A stretch of 64,000 nt of DNA from Neostapfia colusana (Eukaryota; Streptophyta; Magnoliopsida; Poales; Poaceae), in NCBI GenBank assembly GCA_030760725.1, contig JASWHV010000106.1:124001-188000 (forward strand). Direction: 5' to 3'. This document shows positions 27,601-40,468 of the stretch, piece after piece; positions within the stretch are counted from its first letter, which is position 1, and each line of letters begins with the position of its first letter. The position numbers and the translations under genes are program-made. Under the pieces are notes generated by a model that made no database searches, was not told the DNA's origin, and worked only from the letters and a program-made list of their open reading frames with translations.

Positions 27601-27713
27601 TCTTTTTTCTCACCCTTGAAGCTTCTTATTTTTGTCAGATACGTGTTATATTGTCATACCTAAATTTTGAAGCATTTCAGAAAAAAAAATTTCACCAAAA
27701 AATCCAAAGGGGT
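24601..27713. repeat. HOR copy 7, 17-mer
   Basis: m1-m16 with m14 doubled, ending where m17 is fused to m1 at 27714. Length is 3113 bp, which fits six L and eleven S monomers. Copies 6 and 7 alternate as a long/short pair, and this pair is the unit of the 8.21-kb duplication. Confidence 0.75.
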
Positions 27714-27924
27714 TAGCCTTTGCTTTTCTACCAAAAACGACAATTTTCATAATCACTCACCGTAAATTCATTTTTCTCGCCCGTGAATCAAAACTCACTG
27801 TAAATTCATTTTCTCTCCGATGAGGCTTCTTATCTTTGTCAGATACGCGTTATCTTGTCATACCTAAATTTTGAAGCATTTCAGAAAAAAAAAATCAAAA
27901 TTTCAGAACAAAATCCAAAGGGGT
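27714..27924. repeat. Fused monomer m17/m1 (third), clear breakpoint
   Basis: Up to about 27807 it follows m17 of copy 5 (18037: 'tcactcaccg', 'gtgaatcaaaactcactg'). From 'tctctccgatgagg' on it follows m1 of copy 6 (18960). Against copies 5-6 the exchange removes ~926 bp, exactly m17-m21. Confidence 0.82.
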
Positions 27925-30900
27925 TAGCCTTTGCTTTTTACCAAAAACGGCAATTGTCATCAAAACTCGTCGTAAATTCATTTTTCTCACCCGTGAAGCT
28001 TCTTATCTTTGTCAGATACGTGTTATGTTGTCATACCTAAATTTTGAAGCATTTCGGAAAAAAATAAAAATTTCACAAAAAATCCAAAGGGGTTAGCCTT
28101 TGTTTTTTTACCAAAAACGACAAGTTCCATCAAAACTCGTTGTAAATTCATTTTTCTCACATGTGAAGCTTCTTATCATTGTCAGATTTGCGTTATATTG
28201 TCATACCAAAATTTTTAAGCATTTCGGAAAAAATCAAAATTTCACAAAAAATCCAAAGGGGTTAGCCTTTGATTTTTCTCAAAAACAGCAATTTTCATCA
28301 AAATTCGTCGTAAATTCATTTTTCTCGCCCGTGAAGCTTTTTATGTTTGTCAGTTATGTGTTATATAGTCATACCTAAATTTTGAAGCATTTCAAAAAAA
28401 ATTTGAAATTTCACAAAAAAATCCAAAGGGGTTAGCCTTTGCTTTTCTACCAAAACGACAATTTTTATCAACACTCGCCATAAATTCATTTTTCTCGCCC
28501 ATGAATCAAAACTCAATGTAAATTTATTTTTCTCGCCCATGAGGCTTCTTATCTTTGTCAGATACGCGTTATCTTGTCATACCTAAATTTTGAAGCATTT
28601 CGGAAAAAAATCAAAATTTCAGAACAAAATCCAAAGGGGTTAGCCTTTGTTTTTTACCAAAAATGACAAGTTCCATCAAAACTCATCGTAAATTCATTTT
28701 TCTCACCCGTGAAGCTTCTTATCTTTGTCATATACGCGTTATATTGTCATACCGAAAATTTGAAGCATTACGGAAAAAATCAAAATTTCACAAAAAATCC
28801 AAAGGGGTTAGCCTTTGCTTTTTCTCAATAACGGCAATTTTCATCAAAATTCATCGTAAATTCATTTTTCTCACCCGTGAAGCTTATTATTTTTGTCAGA
28901 TACGTGTTATATTGTCATACCTAAATTTTGAAGCATTTCGGAAAAAAACAAAATTTCACCAAAAAATCCAAAGGTGTTAGCCTTTGCTTTTCTAATAAAA
29001 ACGACAATTTTCATCAACACTCGCCGTAAATTCATTTTTCTCGCCCGTGAATCAAGACTTACTGTAAATTCATTTTTCTCACCCATGAGGCTTCTTATCT
29101 TTGTCAGATACGTGTTATCTTGTCATGCCTAAATTTTGAAGCATTTCAGAAAAAAATCAAAATTTCAGAACAAAATCCAAAGGGGTTAGCCTTTGCTTTT
29201 TACCAAAAATGGCAATTTTCATTCAAAACTCGTCGTAAATTCATTTTTCTCGCCTGTGAAGCTTCTTATCTTTGTCATATACGTGTTATCTTGTCATACC
29301 TAAATTTTGAACCATTTCGGAAAAAAATCAAAATTTCAGAACAAAATCCAAAGGGGTTAGCCTTTGCTTTTTCTCAATAACGGCAATTTTCATCAAAATT
29401 CATCGTAAATTCATTTTTCTCACCCGTGAAGCTTCTTATTTTTGTCAGATACGTGTTATATTGTCATACCTAAATTTTGAAGCATTTCGGAAAAAAACAA
29501 AATTTCACCAAAAAATCCAAAGGTGTTAGCCTTTGCTTTTCTAATAAAAACGACAATTTTCATCAACACTCGCCGTAAATTTATTTTTCTCGCCCGTGAA
29601 TCAAGACTTACTGTAAATTCATTTTTCTCACCCATGAGGCTTCTTATCTTTGTCAGATACGTGTTATCTTGTCATGCCTAAATTTTGAAGCATTTCAGAA
29701 AAAAATCAAAATTTCAGAACAAAATCCAAAGGGGTTAGCCTTTGCTTTTTACCAAAAATGGCAATTTTCATTCAAAACTCGTCGTAAATTCATTTTTCTC
29801 GCCTGTGAAGCTTCTTATCTTTGTCATATACGTGTTATCTTGTCATACCTAAATTTTGAACCATTTCGGAAAAAAATCAAAATTTCAGAACAAAATCCAA
29901 AGGGGTTAGCCTTTGTTTTTTTTACCAAAAATGACAAGTTCCATCAAAACTCGTCGTAAATTCATTTTTCTCTCCCGTGACGCTTCTTATCTTTGTGATA
30001 TACGAGTTATATTGTCATACCGAAATTTTGAAGCATTTCGGAAAAAAATCAAAATTTCACAAAAAATCCAAAGGGGTTAGCCTTTGCATTTTCTCAAAAC
30101 GGCAATTTTCATCAAAATTCATCGTAAATTTATTTTTCTCACCCGTGAAGCTTCTTATTTTTGTCAGATACGTGTTATATTGTCACACCTAAATTTTGAA
30201 GAATTTCAGAAAAACAAAATTTCACCAAAAAATCCAAAGGGGTTAGCCTTTGCTTTTCTACCAAAAACGACAATTTTCATCAACAGTCGCCGTAAATTCA
30301 TTTTTCTCGCCTGTGAATCAAGACTTACTGTAAATTCATTTTTCTCACCCATGAGGCTTCTTATCTTTGTCAGATACGTGTTATCTTGTCATGCCTAAAT
30401 TTTGAAGCATTTCAGAAAAAAATCAAAATTTCAGAACAAAATCCAAAGGGGTTAGCCTTTGCTTTTTACCAAAAATGGCAATTTTCATTCAAAACTCATC
30501 GTAAATTCATTTTTCTCGCCTGTGAAGCTTCTTATCTTTATCATATACGTGTTATCTTGTCATACCTAAATTTTGAAGCATTTCGGAAAAAAAATCAAAA
30601 TTTCAGAACAAAATCCAAAGGGGTTAGCCTTTGTTTTTTTTACCAAAAATGACAAGTTCCATCAAAACTCGTCGTAAATTCATTTTTCTCACCCGTGACG
30701 CTTCTTATCTTTGTGATATACGAGTTATATTGTCATACCAAAATTCTGAAGCATTTCGAAAAAAAATCAAAATTTCACAAAAATCCAAAGGGGTTAGCCT
30801 TTGCATTTTCTCAAAACGTCAATTTTCATCAAAATTCATCGTAAATTTATTTTTCTCACCCGTGAAGCTTCTTATTTTTGTCAGATACGTGTTATATTGT

Positions 30901-32809
30901 CACACCTAAATTTTGAAGAATTTCAGAAAAAACAAAATTTCACCAAAAAATCCAAAGGGGTTAGCCTTTGCTTTTCTACCAAAAACGATAATTTTCATCA
31001 ACAGTCGCCGTAAATTCATTTTTCTCGCCTGTGAATCAAAACTCACTGTAAATTCATTTTTCTCGCCCATGAGGCTTCTTGTCTTTATCAGCTACACGTT
31101 ATCTTGTCACACCTAAATTTTGAAGCATTTCAGATAAAAAATCAAAATTTCAGAACAAAATCCAAAGGGGTTAGCCTTTGCTTTTTACAAAAAACGGCAA
31201 TTTTCATCAAAACTCGTTGTAAATTCATTTTTCTCGCCCGTGAAGCTTCTTATCTTTGTCAGATACGTGTTATGTTGTCATACCTAAATTTTGAAGCATT
31301 TCGGAAAAAAATCAAAATTTCACAAAAAATCCAAAGGGGTTAGCCTTTGTTTTTTTACCAAAAACGACAAGTTCCATCAAAACTCGTCGTAAATTCATTT
31401 TTCTCGCCCGTGAATCAAAACTCGCCATAAATTCATTTTTCTTGCCCATGAAGCTTCTTATATTTGTCATATACGCGTTATATTTTCATACCTAAATTTT
31501 GAAGCATTTCAGAAAAAATCAAAATTTCACAAAAATCCAAAGGGGGTTAGCCTGTGTTTTTTTTACCAAAAATGACAAGTTCCATCAAAACTCGTTGTAA
31601 ATCCATTTTTCTCGCCCGTGATGCTTCTTATCTTTGTCAGATACGCGTTATATTGTCATACAGAAATTTTGAAGCATTTCGGAAAAAATCAAAATTTCAC
31701 AAAAAATCCAAAGGGTTTAGCCTTTGCTTTTTCTCAAAAACCGCAATTTTCATCAAAATTCATCGTAAATTCTTTTTTCTCACCCTTGAAGCTTCTTATA
31801 TTTGTCAGATACGTGTTATATTGTCATACCTAAATTTTGAAGCATTTCAGAAAAAAAACAAAATTTCACCAAAAAATCCAAAGGGGTTAGCCTTTGCTTT
31901 TCTACCAAAAACGACAATTTTCATCAACACTCACCGTAAATTCATTTTTCTCGCCCGTGAATCGAAACTCACTGTAAATTCATTTTTCTCGCCCATGAGG
32001 CTTCTTGTCTTTGTCAGATACGCGTTATTTTGTCATACCTAAACTTTGAAGCATTTCAGAAAAAAATCAAAATTTCAGAACAAAATCCAAAGGGGTTAGC
32101 CTTTGCTTTTTACAAAAAACGGCAATTTTCATCAAAACTCGTTGTAAATTCATTTTTCTCGCACGTGAAGCTTCTTATCTTTGTCAGATACATGTTATGT
32201 CTTCATACCTAAATTTTGAAGCATTTCAGAAAAAAAATCAAAATTTCACAAAAAATCCAAAGGGGTTAGCCTTTGTTTTTTTACCAAAAATGACAAGTTC
32301 CATCAAAACTCGTCGTAAATTCATTTTTCTCGCCCGTGAATCAAAACTCGCCATAAATTCATTTTTCTTGCCCATGAAGCTTCTTATATTTGTCAGATAC
32401 ACGCTATATTTTCATACCTAAATTTTGAAGCATTTCAGAAAAATCAAAATTTCACAAAAAATCCAAAGGGGGTTAGCCTGTGTTTTTTTTACCAAAAATG
32501 ACAAGTTCCATCAAAACTCGTCGTAAACCCATTTTTCTCGCCCGTGATGCTTCTTATCTTTGTTAGATACGCGTTATATTGTCATACAGAAGTTTTAAAG
32601 CATTTCAGAAAAAATCAAAATTTCACAAAAATCCAAAGGGGTTAGCCTTTGCTTTTTCTCAAAAATGGCAATTTTCATCAAAATTCATCTTAAATTCTTT
32701 TTTCTCACCCTTGAAGCTTCTTATTTTTGTCAGATACGTGTTATATTGTCATACCTAAATTTTGAAGCATTTCAGAAAAACAAAATTTCACCAAAAAATC
32801 CAAAGGGGT
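27714..32809. repeat. HOR copy 8, 28-mer
   Basis: Counterpart of copy 6. It begins with an m17/m1 fusion and has two m7-m8-m9 cassettes (28809-29906) instead of three. The m12/m8 fusion and the extra m9-m11 are retained. Length is about 5.10 kb, one cassette (~548 bp) shorter than copy 6. It shares private bases with copy 6, for example 'aacgataattttc' (22777/30986) and 'gttatgtcttcatacc' (23986/32195). Confidence 0.75.
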
Positions 32810-35800
32810 TAGCCTTTGCTTTTCAACCAAAAACGACAATTTTCATCAACACTCGCCGTAAATTCATTTTTCTCGCCCGTGACTCAAAACTCACTGTAAA
32901 TTCATTTTCTCTCCCATGAGGCTTCTTATCTTTGTCAGATACGCGTTATCTTGTCATACCTAAATTTTGAAGCATTTCAGAAAAAAATTCAAAATTTTAG
33001 AACAAAATCCAAAGGGGTTAGCCTTTGCTTTTTACCAAAAACGGCAATTTTCATCAAAACTCGTCGTAAATTCATTTTTCTCACCCGTGAAGCTTCTTAT
33101 CTTTGTCAGATACGTGTTATGTTGTCATACCCAAATTTTGAAGCATTTCAGAAAAAAATAAAAATTTCACAAAAAATCCAAAGGGGTTAGCCTTTGTTTT
33201 TTTACCAAAAACGACAAGTTCCATCAAAACTCGTTGTAAATTCATTTTTCTCGCATGTGAAGCTTCTTATCATTGTCAGATTTGCGTTATATTTTCATAC
33301 CAAAATTTTTAAGCATTTCGGAAAAAAATCAAAATTTCACAAAAAATCCAAATGGGTTAGCCTTTGATTTTTCTCAAAAACAGCAATTTTCATCAAAATT
33401 CGTCGTAAATTCATTTTTCTCGCCCGTGAAGCTTTTTATGTTTGTCAGTTATGTGTTATATAGTCATACCTAAATTTTGAAGCATTTCAGAAAAAAATCG
33501 AAATTTCACAAAAAAATCCAAAGGGGTTAGCCTTTGCTTTTCTACCAAAAACGACAATTTTTATCAACACTCGCCGTAAATTCATTTTTCTCGCCCGTGA
33601 ATCAAAACTCAATGTAAATTTATTTTTCTCGCCCATGAGGCTTCTTATCTTTGTCAGATATGCGTTATCTTGTCATACCTAAATTTTGAAGCATTTCGGA
33701 AAAAAAATCAAAATTTCAGAACAAAATCCAAAGGGGTTAGCCTTTGTTTTTTTACCAAAAATGACAAGTTCCATCAAAACTCGTCGTAAATTCATTTTTC
33801 TCACCCGTGAAGCTTCTTATCTTTGTCATATACGCGTTATATTGTCATACCGAAATTTTGAAGCATTACGGAAAAAATCAAAATTTCACAAAAAATCCAA
33901 AGGGGTTAGCCTTTGCTTTTTCTCAATAACGGCAATTTTCATCAAAATTCATCGTAAATTCATTTTTCTCACCCGTGAAGCTTCTTATTTTTGTCAGATA
34001 CGTGTTATATTATCATACCTAAATTTTGAAGCATTTCGGAAAAAAAACAAAATTTCACCAAAAAATCCAAAGGTGTTAGCCTTTGCTTTTCTAATAAAAA
34101 CGACAATTTTCATCAACACTCGCTGTAAATTCATTTTTCTCGCCCGTGAATCAAGACTTACTGTAAATTCATTTTTCTCACCCATGAGGCTTCTTATCTT
34201 TGTCAGATACGTGTTATCTTGTCATGCCTAAATTTTGAAGCATTTCAGAAAAAAATCAAAATTTCAGAACAAAATCCAAAGGGGTTAGCCTTTGCTTTTT
34301 ACCAAAAATGGCAATTTTCATTCAAAACTCGTCGTAAATTCATTTTTCTTGCCTGTGAAGCTTCTTATCTTTGTCATATACGTGTTATCTTGTCATACCT
34401 AAATTTTGAAGCATTTCAGAAAGAAATCGAAATTTCAGAACAAAATCCAAAGGGGTTAGCCTTTATTTTTTTTACCAAAAATGACAAGTTCCATCAAAAC
34501 TCGTCGTAAATTCATTTTTCTCACCCGTGACGCTTCTTATCTTTGTGATATACGAGTTATATTGTCATACCCAAATTTTGAAGCATTTCGGAAAAAATCA
34601 AAATTTCACAAAAAATCCAAAGGGGTTAGCCTTTGCATTTTCTCAAAACGGCAATTTTCATCAAAATTTATCGTAAATTTATTTTTCTCACCCGTGAAGC
34701 TTCTTATTTTTGTCAGATACATGTTATATTGTCACACCTAAATTTTGAAGAATTTCAGAAAAAACAAAATTTCACCAAAAAATCCAAAGGGGTTAGCCTT
34801 TGCTTTTCTACCAAAAACGACAATTTTCATCAACAGTCGCCGTAAATTCATTTTTCTCGCCTGTGAATCAAAACTCACTGTAAATTCATTTTTCTCGCCC
34901 ATGAGGCTTCTTGTCTTTGTCAGCTACGCGTTATCTTGTCATACCTAAATTTTGAAGCATTTCAGATAAAAAATCAAAATTTCAGAACAAAATCCAAAGG
35001 GGTTAGCCTTTGCTTTTTACAAAAAACGGCAATTTTCATCAAAACTCGTTGTAAATTCATTTTTCTCGCCCGTGAAGCTTCTTATCTTTTTCAGATACGT
35101 GTTATGTTGTCATACCTAAATTTTGAAGCATTTCGGAAAAAAATCAAAATTTCACAAAAAATCCAAAGGGGTTAGCCTTTGTTTTTTTACCAAAAACGAC
35201 AAGTTCCATCAAAACTCGTCGTAAATTCATTTTTCTCGCCCGTGAATCAAAACTCGCCATAAATTCATTTTTCTTGCCCATGAAGCTTCTTATATTTGTC
35301 ATATACGTGTTATATTTTCATACCTAAATTTTGAAGCATTTCAGAAAAAATCAAAATTTCACAAAAAATCCAAAGGGGTTAGCCTTTGTTTTTTTTACCA
35401 AAAACGACAAGTTCCATCAAAACTCGTCGTAAATTCATTTTTCTCGCCCGTGAATCAAAACTCGCCATAAATTAATTTTTCTTGCCCATGAAGCTTCTTA
35501 TATTTGTCATACACGCGTTATATTTTCATACCTAAAGTTTGAAGCATTTCACAAAAAATCAAAATTTCACAAAAAATCCAAAGGGGGTTAGCCTGTGTTT
35601 TTTTTACCAAAAATGACAAGTTCCATCAAAACTCGTCGTAAATCCATTTTTCTCGCCCGTGATGCTTCTTATCTTTGTCAGATACGCGTTATATTGTCAT
35701 ACAGAAATTTTGAAGCATTTCGGAAAAAATCAAAATTTCACAAAAAATCCAAAGGGGTTAGCCTTTGCTTTTTCTCAAAAACGGCAATTTTCATCAAAAT

Positions 35801-35926
35801 TCATCGTAAATTCTTTTTTCTCACCCTTGAAGCTTCTTATTTTTGTCAGATACGTGTTATATTGTCATACCTAAATTTTGAAGCATTTCAGAAAAAAAAA
35901 AATTTCACCAAAAAATCCAAAGGGGT
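32810..35926. repeat. HOR copy 9, 17-mer
   Basis: Counterpart of copy 7 at a distance of ~8.21 kb: m1-m16 with doubled m14, ending in the same m17/m1 fusion (35927). Length is 3117 bp against 3113 bp. The differences seen are mostly single bases and A-run lengths. Confidence 0.75.
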
Positions 35927-36136
35927 TAGCCTTTGCTTTTCTACCAAAAACGACAATTTTCATCATCACTCACCGTAAATTCATTTTTCTCGCCCGTGAA
36001 TCAAAACTCACTGTAAATTCATTTTCTCTCCGATGAGGCTTCTTATCTTTGTCAGATACGCGTTATCTTGTCATACCTAAATTTTGAAGCATTTCAGAAA
36101 AAAAAATCAAAATTTCAGAACAAAATCCAAAGGGGT
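35927..36136. repeat. Fused monomer m17/m1 (fourth, copy of the third)
   Basis: Same breakpoint bases as at 27714, 8.21 kb away, so it was duplicated after the exchange. Confidence 0.8.
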
Positions 36137-39100
36137 TAGCCTTTGCTTTTTACCAAAAACGGCAATTGTCATCAAAACTCGTCGTAAATTCATTTTTCTC
36201 ACCCGTGAAGCTTCTTATCTTTGTCAGATACGTGTTATGTTGTCATACCTAAATTTTGAAGCATTTCGGAAAAAAATAAAAATTTCACAAAAAATCCAAA
36301 GGGGTTAGCCTTTGTTTTTTACCAAAAACGACAAGTTCCATCAAAACTCGTTGTAAATTCATTTTTCTCACATGTGAAGCTTCTTATCATTGTCAGATTT
36401 GCGTTATATTGTCATACCAAAATTTTTAAGCATTTCGGAAAAAATCAAAATTTCACAAAAAATCCAAAGGGGTTAGCCTTTGATTTTTCTCAAAAACAGC
36501 AATTTTCATCAAAATTCGTCGTAAATTCATTTTTCTCGCCCGTGAAGCTTTTTATGTTTGTCAGTTATGTGTTATATAGTCATACCTAAATTTTGAAGCA
36601 TTTCAAAAAAAATTTGAAATTTCACAAAAAAATCCAAAGGGGTTAGCCTTTGCTTTTCTACCAAAACGACAATTTTTATCAACACTCGCCATAAATTCAT
36701 TTTTCTCGCCCATGAATCAAAACTCAATGTAAATTTATTTTTCTCGCCCATGAGGCTTCTTATCTTTGTCAGATACGCGTTATCTTGTCATACCTAAATT
36801 TTGAAGCATTTCGGAAAAAAATCAAAATTTCAGAACAAAATCCAAAGGGGTTAGCCTTTGTTTTTTACCAAAAATGACAAGTTCCATCAAAACTCATCGT
36901 AAATTCATTTTTCTCACCCGTGAAGCTTCTTATCTTTGTCATATACGCGTTATATTGTCATACCGAAAATTTGAAGCATTACGGAAAAAATCAAAATTTC
37001 ACAAAAAATCCAAAGGGGTTAGCCTTTGCTTTTTCTCAATAACGGCAATTTTCATCAAAATTCATCGTAAATTCATTTTTCTCACCCGTGAAGCTTATTA
37101 TTTTTGTCAGATACGTGTTATATTGTCATACCTAAATTTTGAAGCATTTCGGAAAAAAACAAAATTTCACCAAAAAATCCAAAGGTGTTAGCCTTTGCTT
37201 TTCTAATAAAAACGACAATTTTCATCAACACTCGCCGTAAATTCATTTTTCTCGCCCGTGAATCAAGACTTACTGTAAATTCATTTTTCTCACACATGAG
37301 GCTTCTTATCTTTGTCAGATACGTGTTATCTTGTCATGCCTAAATTTTGAAGCATTTCAGAAAAAAATCAAAATTTCAGAACAAAATCCAAAGGGGTTAG
37401 CCTTTGCTTTTTACCAAAAATGGCAATTTTCATTCAAAACTCGTCGTAAATTCATTTTTCTCGCCTGTGAAGCTTCTTATCTTTGTCATATACGTGTTAT
37501 CTTGTCATACCTAAATTTTGAATCATTTTAGAAAAAATCAAAATTTCAGAACAAAATCCAAAGGGGTTAGCCTTTGTTTTTTTTACCAAAAATGACAAGT
37601 TCCATTAAAACTCGTCGTAAATTCATTTTTCTCACCCGTGACGCTTCTTATCTTTGTGATATACGAGTTATATTGTCATACCGAAATTTTGAAGCATTTC
37701 GAAAAAAAATCAAAATTTCACAAAAAATCCAAAGGGGTTAGCCTTTGCATTTTCTCAAAACGGCAATTTTCATCAAAATTCATCGTAAATTTATTTTTCT
37801 CACCCGTGAAGCTTCTTATTTTTGTCAGATACGTGTTATATTGTCACACCTAAATTTTGAAGAATTTCAGAAAAATAAAATTTCACCAAAAAATCCAAAG
37901 GGGTTAGCCTTTGCTTTTCTACCAAAAACGACAATTTTCATCAACAGTCGCCGTAAATTCATTTTTCTCGCCTGTGAATCAAGACTTACTGTAAATTCAT
38001 TTTTCTCACCCATGAGGCTTCTTATCTTTGTCAGATACGTGTTATCTTGTCATGCCTAAATTTTGAAGCATTTCAGAAAAAAATCAAAATTTCAGAACAA
38101 AATCCAAAGGGGTTAGCCTTTGCTTTTTACCAAGAATGGCAATTTTCATTCAAAACTCGTCGTAAATTCATTTTTCTCGCCTGTGAAGCTTCTTATCTTT
38201 GTCATATACGTGTTATCTTGTCATACCTAAATTTTGAAGCATTTTGGAAAAAAATCAAAATTTCAGAACAAAATCCAAAGGGGTTAGCCTTTGTTTTTTT
38301 TACCAAAAATGACAAGTTCCATCAAAACTCGTCGTAAATTCATTTTTCTCACCCGTGACGCTTCTTATCTTTGTGATATACGAGTTATATTGTCATACCA
38401 AAATTCTGAAGCATTTCGAAAAAAACAAAATTTCACAAAAATCCAAAGGGGTTAGCCTTTGCATTTTCTCAAAACGGCAATTTTCATCAAAATTCATCGT
38501 AAATTTATTTTTCTCACCCGTGAAGCTTCTTATTTTTGTCAGATACGTGTTATATTGTCACACCTAAATTTTGAAGAATTTCAGAAAAAACAAAATTTCA
38601 CCAAAAAATCCAAAGGGGTTAGCCTTTGCTTTTCTACCAAAAACGACAATTTTCATCAACAGTCGCCGTAAATTCATTTTTCTCGCCTGTGAATCAAAAC
38701 TCACTGTAAATTCATTTTTCTCGCCCATGAGGCTTCTTGTCTTTATCAGCTACACGTTATCTTGTCACACCTAAATTTTGAAGCATTTCAGATAAAAAAT
38801 CAAAATTTCAGAACAAAATCCAAAGGGGTTAGCCTTTGCTTTTTACAAAAAACGGCAATTTTCATCAAAACTCGTTGTAAATTCATTTTTCTCGCCCGTG
38901 AAGCTTCTTATCTTTGTCAGATACGTGTTATGTTGTCATACCTAAATTTTGAAGCATTTCGGAAAAAAATCAAAATTTCACAAAAAATCCAAAGGGGTTA
39001 GCCTTTGTTTTTTTACCAAAAACGACAAGTTCCATCAAAACTCGTCGTAAATTCATTTTTCTCGCCCGTGAATCAAAACTCGCCATAAATTCATTTTTCT

Positions 39101-40468
39101 TGCCCATGAAGCTTCTTATATTTGTCATATACGCGTTATATTTTCATACCTAAATTTTGAAGCATTTCAGAAAAAATCAAAATTTCACAAAAATCCAAAG
39201 GGGGTTAGCCTGTGTTTTTTTTTACCAAAAATGACAAGTTCCATCAAAACTCGTTGTAAATCCATTTTTCTCGCCTGTGATGCTTCTTATCTTTGTCAGA
39301 TACGCGTTATATTGTCATACAGAAATTTTGAAGCATTTCGGAAAAAATCAAAATTTCACAAAAAATCCAAAGGGTTTAGCCTTTGCTTTTTCTCAAAAAC
39401 CGCAATTTTCATCAAAATTCATCGTAAATTCTTTTTTCTCACCCTTGAAGCTTCTTATATTTGTCAGATACGTGTTATATTGTCATACCTAAATTTTGAA
39501 GCATTTCAGAAAAAAAACAAAATTTCACCAAAAAATCCAAAGGGGTTAGCCTTTGCTTTTCTACCAAAAACGACAATTTTCATCAACACTCACCGTAAAT
39601 TCATTTTTCTCGCCCGTGAATCGAAACTCACTATAAATTCATTTTTCTCGCCCATGAGGCTTCTTGTCTTTGTCAGATACGCGTTATTTTGTCATACCTA
39701 AACTTTGAAGCATTTCAGAAAAAAATCAAAATTTCAGAACAAAATCCAAAGGGGTTAGCCTTTGCTTTTTACAAAAAACGGCAATTTTCATCAAAACTCG
39801 TTGTAAATTCATTTTTCTCGCACGTGAAGCTTCTTATCTTTGTCAGATACATGTTATGTTGTCATACCTAAATTTTGAAGCATTTCAGAAAAAAAATCAA
39901 AATTTCACAAAAAATCCAAAGGGGTTAGCCTTTGTTTTTTACCAAAAATGACAAGTTCCATCAAAACTCGTCGTAAATTCATTTTTCTCGCCCGTGAATC
40001 AAAACTCGCCATAAATTCATTTTTCTTGCCCATGAAGCTTCTTATATTTATCAGATACACGTTATATTTTCATACCTAAATTTTGAAGCATTTCAGAAAA
40101 AATCAAAATTTCACAAAAAATCCAAAGGGGGTTAGCCTGTGTTTTTTTTACCAAAAATGACAAGTTCCATCAAAACTCGTCGTAAACCCATTTTTCTCGC
40201 CCGTGATGCTTCTTATCTTTGTCAGATACGCGTTATATTGTCATACAGAAGTTTTAAAGCATTTCAGAAAAAATCAAACTTTCACAAAAATCCAAAGGGG
40301 TTAGCCTTTGCTTTTTCTCAAAAATGGCAATTTTCATCAAAATTCATCTTAAATTCTTTTTTCTCACCCTTGAAGCTTCTTATTTTTGTCAGATACGTGT
40401 TATATTGTCATACCTAAATTTTGAAGCATTTCAGAAAAAAAAATTTTCACCAAAAAATCCAAAGGGGT
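35927..40468. repeat. HOR copy 10, 25-mer
   Basis: Begins with the m17/m1 fusion, then m2-m11, the m12/m8 fusion, a second m9-m11 and m12-m21. It has one m7-m8-m9 cassette, so it is another ~548 bp shorter than copy 8. Length is 4542 bp. It carries 'gaatcattttagaaa' near 37520, a variant shared only with the next copy (42066). Confidence 0.72.

Larger units (their letters stand above)
20912..37330. repeat. Large tandem duplication, period ~8.21 kb
   Basis: Two copies, roughly 20.9-29.1 kb and 29.1-37.3 kb, each one long plus one short HOR. Matching points stay 8208-8211 bp apart over the whole length. They share rare bases: 'aacgataatttt' (22777/30986), 'tgtcttcatacc' (23990/32199), 'tttgttagatacgcg' (24352/32561) and 'tcatacacgcgtt' (27297/35508). 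Edges are approximate (a few hundred bases). Confidence 0.85.
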
